Shown one piece after another: positions 38,833-51,000 of a stretch of 64,000 bases of DNA. Both the position numbers and the translations under genes were made by a program. Source of the stretch: Sitta carolinensis (lineage: Eukaryota; Chordata; Aves; Passeriformes; Sittidae). The notes under the pieces were generated by a model that was not told the origin of the DNA, did no database searches, and was given only the letters and a program-made list of their open reading frames with translations. Positions within the stretch are counted from its first letter, which is position 1. Each line of letters opens with the position of its first letter. The stretch lies in contig JAVUNC010000006.1 in the NCBI GenBank assembly GCA_032173965.1, positions 41,325,870-41,389,869 of the forward strand, read 5' to 3'.

Positions 38833-39404
38833 TAGAATCATAGAATATACTGAATTGGAAGGGACCCATGAGGATCATTGATGTCCAACTCCTGGCTCTG
38901 CATAGGACACCCCAAGAATCACATCATGTACTTGAGAGCATTTTCCAAATCCTTTTTGAACTCTGACAGGATTGGTGCTGTGACCACTTCCTTAGAGTGC
39001 CTGTTCCATTGATCAGCCACTCTTCAGGTGAAAAAGCTTTTCCTCATATCCAGCCTAAACCTCTCCTAACACAGCTTCATGCCATTCCCTCGAGTCCTGT
39101 CACTGGTCACAAGAGTGACAAGATCAGTGTATGCCCCTCCTCTTCCCCTTGAGAGCCTTTCCTCCGGGCTGAACAGTGACCAAGTGACCCAGCCCCTCCT
39201 CATCTGGCTTCCTCTCTGGAGCCTTCACCATCCTCATGGCTGTCCTTTGGACATCCTCCAATATCATAATGTCCTTCTTCTATTGTGGTGTCCAAACCTG
39301 CTCACAGGACTTGAGATGAGGTGCAGAGCAGAGCGGGAGAATCCTTTCCTTTTGACCAACAGGTGAAGCTGTGCCTGATGCCCATAGGGCAAGGGTGGCC
39401 CTTC
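38833..39404 (-). mobile_element. CR1 LINE, 5'-truncated, inverted, with ORF2 3' end
   Basis: The plus strand opens with the preserved terminus TAGAATCATAGAAT, then TTGGAAGGGACCCATGAGGA, GTCCAACTCCTGGCTCTGCA, GCTGTGACCACTTCCTTAGA, TATCCAGCCTAAACCTCTCC, TGTCACTGGTCACAAGAG and GCTGAACAGTGACCAAGTGA, ending near GATGCCCATAGGGCAAGGGT. On minus this covers the 3' untranslated part and a little of the ORF2 coding end of a CR1 element. The order of blocks matches the longer copy at 55364-56087, so the two are the same or neighbouring subfamilies. Frames are broken and no product is expected. Confidence 0.95.
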
Positions 39405-42400
39405 TTTATTTATATGCTGTATCCCTGTCTTGGGGTTGTCTCATTCTCAGTTGGTTCAATGTAAATTTTAAATGCTATACCTTTCTTTTTGTAGAAGTAT
39501 TTTCTGTTTGATGTCAAAGTTAAATTGGATCTTGCTGGTTTTGCGTCACATTTTCCATACCTAAATAGGTGATAAGCCAAGGTGAAGGTAATTGTGTTAA
39601 ATAGCAGAGAGAGGTGTGTGGTAATCTTGCTCCTAGCATGCTGGCTAGTGCAGGGCTGAAGTTGAGATACAGCAAAGAGCTTGAGCAGCAAGTTTCATAT
39701 GGGCCAGGCTGGACAGCTGACAGGATCAATACTTCCAGCTGAGGACTGAGCACACCCCCAACCTGACTGGTACCTGTGAAATCTAGGGTCAGGGAAAATG
39801 TTGAAGGGGATGTAAACTGACATCATGGCTTTGAGTCTAAAGCAGGGTGAATATCTGAAGACTACTGCCTGTAGTTGGTAAGTGTTCCAAGGAAATGCTT
39901 TTGGTTGCTTGCTCATGGAAGCATGATACCTGATTCTGAGAGTGTGCATGGATCCAGCATACATTAATTCAACAAATGTTGATGCAAAATTACTGGTTTG
40001 GGAAATGTGCCATGAAGTAACTTAATTTTACAGACAGTATAATTATACAGCTGTTACAGATACACCTGTAAAGCACAACTTAAAACAGATAGTTTCAAAT
40101 ATGTGCTGCGTTTCTTTTTCTCTTTATAACTACTAAATGAAAGGTAATCTGGCAATTTTAAATGCTGGGGATAGCATTCATCTAATTTTTCCATTTCTTT
40201 GGCTTGTATACTTGTTTAACTGATTCCATTGGAAAGGAGTCAGAGTAGCAGAACAAGCATTTATTAAAGTGTAATTCCAAAGCATAGTGCACAGGGGCTG
40301 TAAGCAAAGGCTATAAATGTTAAGTCCAGTTTGTGGTGTGAATCCTATAGCCTCTGCTCCCTCTTTGATGAAGACTGACTGCAGTCAGTGAAGGCTCAGA
40401 CAGTAGTATTAAGCAGATAAACAGAATTCTGAAGCAAAAATTGTGGGTACTTGTGATTTAAGCTCTTACAACTAAGACAATGTCCACTAGCTGTAAGAGT
40501 AAAAGGGCCTCTTCTATTTGCCAGTCTGGTTCTGAGAAGCCTTTCATCTGGGGGTCTGCTGCTCTTACAACAAAACTACTTTTTTCCAGTAGAACTTGCA
40601 TTTATTTTAGAAAGGTATGCAGTGGGTATGTGTGTAGGCTAAATAGTGGATCATGCCACATATTAAAACTGAAGCCAAGAATGTGTTTGAGGAAGTGTTA
40701 AGATGGTAGGGTACATTCATAATATTGCAGAAATGTATCTGTAATTCAAGATACTACCTTAAAACAAGGGGTGATCTGATCCAAAATGATTAGTTGCCGT
40801 TTAGGAAATAAAAAAGGAGAAAGGTGGGGTGCAGCTAGAGGGTGACAATTTCTGATCTTCATGTAATGATTCATACCACTGTTTAAAGGGCATTGTTATT
40901 GAAGACAAGTGATCCATACTGTATCCTAGTGTAACCCTCTGTGAATAAGTGAAACCAACACATTTCTCTAGGTTTATTCCCTGTTTTCTTTCCCAACTAA
41001 GGCATTGAGTGTTACTGTGACGTAGATAGAAACACACAGCAACACACACAACAGGTGTTCAGGCAGAGAAGAAGAAAGGAAGAAGATTCTAGTTTATTTT
41101 TGACTTCGTATATATAAGTTTCTGGACAATGATCAGAGACTGGACAGAGAGGTTACCACCTCTCCATCTTCACTGGTCACTTGAGAAGTCCATCAGGTGA
41201 TATCTTTTACAAAGGAATGCAAACATGATTCTTGTTTATCTTATAATTTATGAGAACTGACTCCACTATACTAAAACAAATCAGAAGGCTTATTTTCAGG
41301 AACAACAACTGAGCACAATCAACTCTTGAGCAGACTGCCTAGGCGAATGCAGCATTTAATTGTTATGCTGAAGGGACAAATGCAAGAACAAACAATTAGC
41401 AAAAAAGGGGTTGAAATTCTGACAGATAGGCTAAGATAATCTTTGCTATATTAAGGGTTACAGCTGCCACTTATTTAGTTGTATTACCCTTCTCATTGCA
41501 AATGTTTAGGGATGGGTCTTCTAAACTACAGAGAACAAAAGCATTTCCACTATGAAAGCAAATTTTGTCATAAGAAATATAATTGATAGGATGATAGAAG
41601 CTTTTGATACTCAATGATTTGATAGGCTAACGGTAGAAACAGATTATTTGCACAGATATTTATCTGAAGAAAAGGGTGAACACAATGTTGCTTCTGAATT
41701 AAAAATGCTTAGGAATAATTGGTTGGGTTGAATTAATATTGTCTGGTGACATATTGATAGCTAATCATGATTTGTTCATTAACTGTGTTGTTACCACTAG
41801 TGATAACTAGTTAGCACTATCAAAGCTCTAATGGGATAGTTTGGTTAATGTATGCAGCTCCTCACAGTTTCATAAATCATTCTTGCAAACAAATCCAAGT
41901 CAATAGAAGAGTATTATGTGGCCACACATAATTTTACGATATTTTTTCCTATGTCTCAGTCATTGGTAATGTGACCTTCAATAGTGGTGAAATGTCTGAT
42001 GGGTTTAAAATGTATTTTGTTTGCTATTTTGGCTATGTGCATGATCTTAAAGAAAGACAAAGTCTACACCTAAAAGTTATTCTCCTTTATAATAAACCAG
42101 GCACAAACTGTAAGCAGAGGTGTTAAACTAGAGGTGAATCTATGCACTAAAGCTCGTGCTAAGTGGAAGCACAAAGCTCCTGGGGGCTAATTTACTCTGC
42201 TTCCAGATACTTAGGCTGTGTCTGATACTCACCAAACTAGCTGGTTTGGAGGTCTCGAGATACATGCTAGTGTGCAATGTAGGTAAACCATTAGTTTAAG
42301 ATTTATGCTAATTATTTTATTGCTCATTCTCCAGAAAGGCCTACAAATCTGTAAGTACAGGTTATGGTTAGGACTGTTCTGGACCATAATCTGTCAAGAA

Positions 42401-43458
42401 TAATTTGTTAGTGTGCCCATTGCCCACCTTTCTAGAACACATGGAATTTACATTGGAAAATATTACTTTTACTTGAAATATAAAGAAGTGTGGTACACGT
42501 TTTTATCATAGGAGCTGCTCTTACCATTTAATACAAAGCTCTGAAAAAAGTCAGAAATAAAGGATTGGCAAAACCCTTTCATTTTCCTATCCAACACTGA
42601 AATTTTAAAATAAACCCTCATACCAGGGAAGCTTAGTGTCAAAGGATTAGTCACCCAATTGCAATTCAGTGTCCTTGGTCCTACAAACCTTTAAGAAATG
42701 TTTAACACAACACATTTATCATGTCAAACAGTCAGTGAGGTGCAAGGAATTAGATTTATGGGCTCACCATGTCTGCTATACTTTTCTCATGCCAAAATCC
42801 ACATGCAGCAACAGGGACTTCACAGTAAATCCTTAGGGAGAGCACAATGTTTCTGCACATGGGGACGCTGTGCTTTCAAGCTGAACCAGAGAAGCTTGTA
42901 ACCAAACGTGATGTGCTGCAGAAGGGAATGCTGATGCAGTTGGGCACCTGTGACCATCTCTGCATGATGTGTGCTCTGCCATCAGGCACATGGGCTGTTT
43001 TAGGGCAAGGCTGGATTTCTCCAGCATTTTTCATGTGGTACTGTGTTGGCACAGATCAGCAGAGGAACAAAAAGATTGCTGAAGAACAGAAGCTGGAAAA
43101 CTAATCTACCTCTTTGGGCACCCTCTAGCTGGAAAATTTTAAATAGAAACATCACCAAGGAAGACTGTGTCTGTTGGATCATAGGTGGTAGAGAGAAATA
43201 TTTGCTCAGCCTACTCCAGAGAGGGGATCTAAACCTTCTGTTCAGAGATGATCATATTTGCTAAACAGAGCTTGTGTTTTCCTCTCTGAAACTCCTTGTG
43301 AGTGGTAAAAAAGGCTTTATATGAAATTTTAACTTAATTTGGTTTTCTTTTCTTCCTCACTGAATTGAATAGAAAAAATTCAGAATTATCATATTTCTTA
43401 TTTCCTTAGTCTTATATTTTAACCATAAAATTTTTTAACTTTAACTGTAATGTCAGTG

Positions 43459-43491
43459 CAGTGGAATGGAACTGCTGAATCCACTCCACTG
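43459..43491. repeat. Imperfect hairpin, 12-base arms
   Basis: CAGTGGAATGGA (43459-43470) and TCCACTCCACTG (43480-43491) pair with one mismatch around a 9-base loop. CCACTCCACTG-like sequence recurs just downstream (about 43507-43515). Confidence 0.75.
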
Positions 43492-43660
43492 ACCAGAACA
43501 GAATGCACTCCACTGTTTGGTGGAAAAAAAATTCCAACTTGGAAATAGAAAATTTTCACCTTTGAAAAATGGAATCGAGATGAAAACTATGTAAATTGAG
43601 TGCTGTAGTTTTAAGTTACCTGTAATTAAATAAGATAGATAAATAAAAATTTTTCTTGGA

Positions 43661-43671
43661 AAAAAAAAAAA
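43661..43671 (+). repeat. Poly-A run, about 11 bases
   Basis: A short homopolymer with nothing attached to it. Confidence 0.75.
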
Positions 43672-44292
43672 GGGAGATAAATGTTTTTTTAATCAGTTTC
43701 AACCTTTATGGATCATGCCTTCAAGATCATAGTTCTGCTTTTTTTCTTTAATTTCATCTTGGTGTTGCAGGAGGGTACTGATACCTTGTCTTTCTTGGAG
43801 CACCTGGTGGAAATAATAAAGCAATAAGATCCAGGAAGAGTCACTTGATGGTAACCACTGGCCTTTGTTATTTATTTTGTGTGAATCTTCTACAGAGTAA
43901 AGCCTACATTAAGAACATGGTGGTGTCAGAAATATTCATTGCAAAAACAACAAATAATTTTTTAATGAAATAAGCTTTATAATGTACAAATCTAAGTTTC
44001 CTGCTTAAAACCAGTTTTGAGATACTGGTTTCTGCTGTGCTCCTGTCTGCCTCATGCTGGGTTTTAACAAACAGGAGTCAAACTTGGTCCTCAACAGGAG
44101 ATTCTGCAATAACAAGCTAAATCTTGGGCAGAAGTGGGGTAGAACATGTCCCTGCTCTAAGGAATCTGTAACTTGTAGAAGCTAATCTAAAATTATAAAA
44201 TTGTTTTCCGGGGGGTTTTGTTGGGTGTTTTGAGAGGCATTCTCATTTTTTTGGTGTTTTTGAAAGGCACTTAAAACCAGTTCTTGGCTTAA

Positions 44293-44310
44293 TTTTTTTT
44301 TTTTTTTTTT
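44293..44310 (+). repeat. Poly-T run, 18 bases
   Basis: An uninterrupted run of 18 T after GGCTTAA. On minus it would be a poly-A following CACCCAGCAACC-complement sequence, but no poly(A) signal or retroposon body is recognised. Confidence 0.9.
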
Positions 44311-44605
44311 CACCCAGCAACCAAACAGCTTTGTTTTATAACTAAAACAAAGGATTTTTTTCTTTTCGACCACAGGTTGCATAAATCTTAGCCTCCCACT
44401 GAGAGAAAGAAATATCTTTCTGATTCACATGAGTTACCAGCAAATTTCATGAGATGCAGTGACATTTTATTTCTCTTCAAAGGCAATCAGTAAAGCTGAA
44501 AAAAGGTCACATTTTGTTTTCAGCAGAAAGTGCCTCTGTGTCATAATTTAAAGTGAACAACAACTTCTAGCTTCATGCAGGAAGATATGCATATGTTAGA
44601 TAGAG

Positions 44606-44636
44606 TTTCAAGGGAAAAAGTTAATTTCCCTTGAAA
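44606..44636. repeat. Perfect 12-base inverted repeat (hairpin)
   Basis: TTTCAAGGGAAA (44606-44617) and TTTCCCTTGAAA (44625-44636) are exact reverse complements around the 7-base spacer AAGTTAA. The pairing stops at the next base on each side. The stem is too short for a typical microRNA precursor. Confidence 0.95.
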
Positions 44637-46180
44637 TGTTCATTAGAGTGTAGAAAATCAAAGTGCATATTTTTTAATGATTACTCTTTAAGAATTTTTA
44701 TCCATTTTTTCAATGCTTCCACTTCTGTATGATTTTGTTTTCTGTCACTGAATCATTCCTACCGTATTTTTGACAAAATTAGAATAATTGACTATTGACT
44801 TAATGAAAAAATGTAATTTGATTGAAAAATACAAAGCACCATAAAATTCACTTATTGGAGTCACATAACATGAAAATCCAATATGTAATATTTTTCTGGA
44901 TGCAAACTAGAATTTTTGTGTTAAATAGGACTTTCCACAGTTTCACTATTCTGGGAGCAGAAGCATCAACTGGGTGAGAGGCCAGGAAAACAAATGACAG
45001 AATTTTTAAAAATACCTTGCATCATCTTGTATTCATACCAGCCTACAGTGAACATTTGTTTTGGAGAAACTTTATTGACTGCTTTAGAATCTGTAAAATC
45101 TCCAGTTCTTTATTGATTTTCCCATTTATGGGTCTAGTTGTTCCTGGTTTTGACTACGATTTCATAAACACTTGAATATAAAAGTTATTTTAGAAATAGA
45201 GAACTGTTACCTTGGATGAAGTTATTCATGTGCAGGGATTAATATTTCTGGATCAGGAATATCTTCAAGACAACTAATCAGTGCAAAAAGTGTCAGTAAA
45301 CTACCAGAGACCTCATCATGTATTTTATTTAAGAGAATAAAATCTTGTACAAACAGAAACTTCATGCTGAATTGTTAGTACAAAATTACATGAATTGACT
45401 TGAGACATATTTTTTTCCCTTTGCTGTAGTAGGGCCTAATTACATCCAAGTCTCCTGTAGATCTGAGAGGTTTAAAGAACGAAATAGATTTTTTTGTTAT
45501 TTCCTGATAACTGTGTTTGTAATGGTCAAGGCAGATGAGATGTTCAAGTTGACACTTGTGAGATTCAATCTAGGACAAGGCTGAGACCTTAGATTTATGC
45601 TCTGAGAATGAGAAGAGTGTGAAATGCACCACTTTGAGAGGTACTCGGATTAAAAACGAGTTATGAATGGATCCTATGAGTTCTAAGGGAACTTCACATT
45701 TTCATAAACAGTATTTTTGCAGAAACAGTATTTTTTAGCTGCTTCACTTGTTTAAAAATAATCACTTTCAGATGCTGAAGAAGAAAGGAAAGTTTAAAGG
45801 GTTGTTTGAATATCTCAGTGTGATTTGCAAAAAGGTCTCTCTTTAGAGCTTGCTAATTTAGCTCATTTATTCACCTCTTCTACCTTCAACTTTTTTTCTT
45901 GGAGGTTGCATTTTCATTGTTTAATCTCAGTGTTTCAGAACTTTGATATATAATCATTCAATCACCCTCCCTGATTTCTCTATCCCCATTGTGAAAGCAA
46001 AACTTTTCCATTTTAGGGCTAAGTTCTACAATGTCTAAAATAATAATGAAGAGGATATAAAGTAGTGAACCTCAGGCTTTGGTCCTAAATCTGTTTCACC
46101 AATTACAGTAAAGAACCAAGAGTGGAGGCAGATTGCTTGAGAAGCTCCTCAGCCTGGCTTACTGCTTTATTTCCCCACTA

Positions 46181-46215
46181 AAAACAATAATAATAATAAT
46201 AACAACAACAATAAT
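46181..46215 (+). repeat. Compound (AAT)n/(AAC)n microsatellite
   Basis: Five AAT units are followed by three to four AAC units and a final AATAAT. Confidence 0.92.
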
Positions 46216-47010
46216 TTCTATGTTTGTGTTTCTATTGCATAATTCTCCACTTCTTTCTTGTAATCCAACACATTCTTTTATATTCCTGGTCTAGAGCTTA
46301 TTCCTTTCTCTCACAATTAGACTGAGGTTGGGGAATAAAAATGGAAGGGATGTATGAAGCTTTTTAATTGTTCTGTTAAAGAATAAGCGAACGTAAGTGC
46401 AAGAGCTGAAAAATTTGCCTAGAATGTGAGTGGTGCTTCTTTGCAATAAGGAATTAAAATCAAACCCTCTTGAGAAGAGGGACTTTCTACAGCTTCTTGT
46501 TCTCTGAATTGCACTGGATTATACAGAGGGATTTAATGACTGCAAAATATAGTAACAGAAACGGCCAGGTCTCCAAGTAAAAAACTGAAAGCTGAGCAGA
46601 AGAAAACTAGGCCTAGGGTTTTATTTTCAGTACATTAGTGCATCCTTCCTCTAATCTCTTTCAGAGCATGTTATATGAGCTTACTGACCCGTTCTTCAGT
46701 ACACTTAGGAGTATGTTTCTTGTCATCTGCTCTGCCTTGCTGCGCAGTTTGCACATTGAGCACTTGATGTTGCACAGACTCATAAGGGAAAAGAGCCATT
46801 TTCAAACATTGTTCTGGGAAGATGGCTGATGGGTTAAGTACTGCAGTGTAGCAAGGATGCAGGCATGAGGAGATAAAAAGGGTCTCAAAGTTTCAAATGG
46901 AAGGAGCTCGGTCTGTTTAGGGAAAATGATCTTGTTGGCTACCATGTTTTGAGCAGACACTGTGTAGAACAGCACTACACTGGCACATGATCGACCTCCT
47001 GCTCTCACTC

Positions 47011-48075
47011 TGGTGCTAGCTTGACCCTGGCTGGGTGGCAGGCACCCAGAAAAGCCACTCTCTCTCTTCCCTCCTCGACTGGGTAGGAAGGAGAAAACAT
47101 AACGAAAGGCTCATGAATTGAGATAAGGGCGGGGAAAGATCACAAACTGTCATGAGAAAATCATACTCAGCTAGAGGAAATTAATTGAATTTGTCACCAA
47201 TCAAAATCAGAGTAGCATAAGGACAAGTAAAGCTAACCTTAAAACCAATTTTATATCATCTCTCCCTCCTTCTAGGCTTAACTTTTTTCCTGATTCTCCA
47301 CTTCCTTCCCCCTCATCTCCTTCAGTAGTGCAGGGGGATGAGAATGGGGGCTGCTGTCAGTTCATCACATATTTTTATCTCTGCTTCTTCCTCCTCAGAG
47401 AAAGAAGTCCTTCCCCTGCTCAAAAATGGGATCAACCCCATGAGACAGTCCTCCACAAACTTCTCCAACGTAAGTCCTTCCCAGTTCTTCACAAACTGCT
47501 TCAACATGAGGCCCAACAAGATTAGAAGTCCTGCCAGTGAACCTGCTCCAGCATGGGCTCCTTCCTCCATGGGTCCAAAGGTCCTGCCAGGAGCCTGCTC
47601 CAGTGTGGGCTTCCCACAGGGTCACTGCCTTCTTGTGGCCATCTATCTGATTCAGCATGGGTCCCTCCCACAGGCTGCAGGTGGATCTCTGCACCTCACA
47701 GATCTCCAAGGGCTGCAGGGGGACAGCCTGCCAGCCTGCCTCCCCATGGTCCTCACTGCAGTCTGCAGGGGGATCTCTGCTCCCGCTCCATGTGCTCCAT
47801 CTTCGCTGACTTTGGTGTCTGCAAAGTTGTTTCTCTCACATATTCTTTTCTCTGGCCACAATTACCTCTGCACAGTAACTTTATTTCCCTCTATAAATAT
47901 GTTATCACAGAGGGTCACTACCTTTGCTGATGGGCTTGGTCTTGGCCAGGGAGGGTTTTTGTTTGGAGCTGGCTGGAATTGGCTCTGTTGGGCATGGAGG
48001 AAGCTTCCAGCAGCTTCTCGTGGAAGCCACCCCTGTCCCCTTCCCCCCCAAACCTTGCCATGCAAACCCAGTACA
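47011..48075 (-). mobile_element. ERV long terminal repeat, solo, probably ERVL-type
   Basis: On minus the element begins TGTACTGGGTTTGCATGGC at 48075 and ends near 47011 in the complement of TGCTAGCTTGACCCTGGCTG. Its middle (about 47460-47790) is G+C-rich and built of imperfect units of roughly 30-40 bases around CCTGCTCCAGCATGGGCTCC and GGCTGCAGGGGGA words. This layout and these words match, from memory, a very common bird (notably songbird) ERV LTR; I assign no Repbase name. I see no gag, pol or env next to it and no second LTR, so it is read as a solo LTR left by recombination. The flanking 5-mers I tried do not match as a target-site duplication, so the ends may be off by a few bases or eroded. 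Long open frames inside it (256 codons plus, 104 minus) are by-products of its composition. Confidence 0.82.
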
Positions 48076-51000
48076 GCAGTTTCTTGGGCTGAATCTGTTC
48101 ATGTGTAAAAAGCCAACCTTAATACTTGTCACTGCTGAATCCGAGTAGAAAGTTCAACAGTCACGTATGACACAGCCTTGAGATTTGTTGGTCATCTGCA
48201 GCTCCCACTAGAACAGAAGAAGCAAACCCTCAGTAACGCTCTGGTTTTTCTAAGCAAAGAAAAGTGGTGATTTCAGAGGAAAAATATCTAAAACTTCTCC
48301 TTTGCACTTCAGTCAGTGGTACACAGTTCTGTTTTGCCCATGATGAAAGTCCTTTAAGCTTCTAATAGAAGACCAGGTGAAAGATTCCTATGTGAATGCT
48401 ACCACAGGCACTGGGAAAAGAAAATTATTTTTGTTTATTTAATTTCCTTAATTTTCAGTCTGACATTTCTCTACTGCACTCAGAGCCAAGATTCATTTGC
48501 AGTATTAAAGCTCTTCATTTTATGGTTTTTCTTTTTGTAGGAGTGAAGAGACTTTATGGAATGGCATGAGGTCTTACAAATTTTTTTATATTAAGACCAA
48601 CAAATTATTCAAAAAGGAGGACTTATTATAAAAATTCCCACTAGAGAAAAAAATTTATTGGACTTTAAGTATCTGCTCATTTTGCTTTAGACTTTGGATT
48701 GTCTTTTATTTGTCCTGAAATTATTTTTTCCTATAGATGCTGAAAAAACCCCTAGTGCTTTATTTGGCACAAGAAAAATCCCTCTGTGCAATCCCCCAAA
48801 CCCATTCTCAAAACTCAGAGCCTTAAATGGGTCTATGCCATCTGTTCTGCTTCACTTTGGCAGCTCTGACTTGGCATCTGGCTGTTACAGAACTAAGTGT
48901 GAGCTTGTAATTAGCATTGGACTGAGATCTCAAGTTCCTTGTTTTAATAAAACTTCCCTGTACTATGTGATGTTGCAGAGATCCTATCTCAATACTGGTA
49001 CTCAACGTACTTATGAGTTTTTGATGACTCATTTAGAGTATGCAGAAAGAAGCAGCTTTATATTAATGACTTTTGATTTATTTCTTCCAGTCCTAATTGC
49101 AGCATGTCTTAACGATGACACTGGAGTTATTTTTGTTGGCATTGTAATTTTTCTCTGGGTAAACAGGCAATATGACTTCTTCCATGGGAAGAGTTCTCAG
49201 CTGAAGGGTAGCAGGATTAATCCCTGAGGAGGTACAGTGTTCAATTGTGGTACACAAAATGGTTGAGAGTCTCTAAAGGGTAAACCACAAAGAGTTTGGA
49301 GACTGACAGTGTTATGAACTGTGAAATTGAACCCAGTTGCCAATGGAGAAGGGAAGAGAGAAAAATGATAGGCAGAAATTGATTCAAAGATGAAATTAGC
49401 TGGTAGGCGTGTAAGCAAGAAGGTATATGTAAAAGGGACTTGAAAACCAGTTAAGGAGGTATTCTTAATTTCTTCTTCTTTTTTTTTTCCTCTGTAGCTA
49501 TCACTCTTCACTCAGGATTTCTGTTCTGAACACTTTCAGATGGGCTCTTTTCATTGGTTTGCCCTTGTTTTTCTTCGCCTCAGTAGTGGAAATCATTTGG
49601 GCAATATATCTTTACTTCAGGGAAGAGACAGCAATTTGGCTTTTTGCTTCAGTTAACAGCTTGAGCTTGATTCTGCAGGGGATCTTGAGAGTGAACCTGA
49701 GCAGCTGAATTTGACTAAGAACCTAGGTTAATCTGCTTCTGCTGCCATTTAAACCCATGCTGTTTAAGAAGGTTAATAATTTCCAAGAAATTCTCCCCAC
49801 TGCCTCATCCCTCACTCCTCATGTCCCTGTACTCCTCTTTAGTCAGTGTATCAGTTTAGTTCAGTGAAACTGAATTAGTGTCCTCTAAAAGGGAAGAAGA
49901 TGATGTTTATTTTCCTCTGACTTGTCATGATGTTACTTTTATGAAAATGGTTTGCTTTTTTTGGTAACGGATTTTCATTTAATACAGACTTGAATTTGGT
50001 TATATCTATTACAGTCTGTTTCCCTGTATGTTTTTTATGCAGCTCTAAATTTGAAAGAGAGCCATAATCTTGGCATTTTATTTGGGCTAGATTTTGAATA
50101 AATGCAATTAGGTTTTGCAATGCTTTTTTAGACAGTCAACACGAAGTTATTTCTTTTCTCTTTGATAAAAATAACTCTTTTAGACGGGTTCTCTTTTAAT
50201 TATTTTGGAAGATGTTCATAATTTAATAAGGCTGTAAATGTCAAGTCTGGATGAGTCAGACCTAAAATATTAGAAAGCAAACTATCTCCTAATGTTCTCA
50301 CTCTGTCCCGATCCTTATGAAGTGCCAAGAACTTCCTTCTAAGTGCTGAGGTCTCTCACAGTGTTGAAGACAGGGAGAGTTGAAATTGCCTAGCACCTTT
50401 CAACACAATCCTTTACCAAGCAGGCTGCATTATCATCAAATATGCCTGATCTCCATACAAAAGATGCTATGACACTTTTTTGAAGACTTAAGTATCTTTA
50501 TAAGTATAATTTTAAGTATAATTGATGTTTTCATTTTTGAAACATTTTGAACTTGTTTCAAAAAACATTCATTTTTTCATTTTGAAACACAGAGCCAAAG
50601 CCAGGTTGCATTTCATGTAGTTGTCCCACATTATATTTTTGGAGATAAAAATTAGATTAGCAAGAGCTACCTGTGCAGAGAGGTGCCTGCATAGAGAAGG
50701 GTCAGTGGGAGGTACATGAAAAGAGAACTACAGAGCTGTAGAAGTGTGTTCAGGTATGTGTACCAATACTAGCTATATTCAATACTTTCTGCTCCCTCCC
50801 ATCTCTGCCTTGAGTTGCACTGTGAGATGTTAGTTAGAATTCATTTTTATTGGGAAAACAGGTACAGCCAACTTTGGTTAATGGGGAAAAGAAATGGACT
50901 AAGGCCCTGATTTAATGAACCTTCTCAGTTTCTAATGGTTCAGTATTTACAGTATTACAGTCAAGAGTCAACTTGAACTTTCCACAAAATCTTTAATTCT

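Larger units (their letters stand above)
39405..47010. other. Unique noncoding stretch
   Basis: No gene is recognised. Two hairpin-forming inverted repeats (43459-43491 and 44606-44636), homopolymer runs and a trinucleotide repeat (46181-46215) are listed separately. About 41056-41400 has a short-arm hairpin (GAGAGGT and ACCTCTC, 41147-41164) and a minus-strand AATAAA at 41094-41099, which made me consider an old LTR, but the evidence is too thin to call it. Confidence 0.5.

Noticed and set aside
41056..41400. Possible old LTR end (TGTTCAGG, nearby minus AATAAA, small hairpin at 41147-41164)
   Set aside because: No opposite terminus or target-site duplication was found, and I cannot match it to a family with confidence.
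44606..44636. MicroRNA precursor
   Set aside because: The stem is only 12 pairs and pairing stops at once on both sides, far short of a typical hairpin precursor.
46181..46215. CRISPR-like or satellite array
   Set aside because: It is only a compound trinucleotide microsatellite. No spacer-repeat array exists anywhere in the window.
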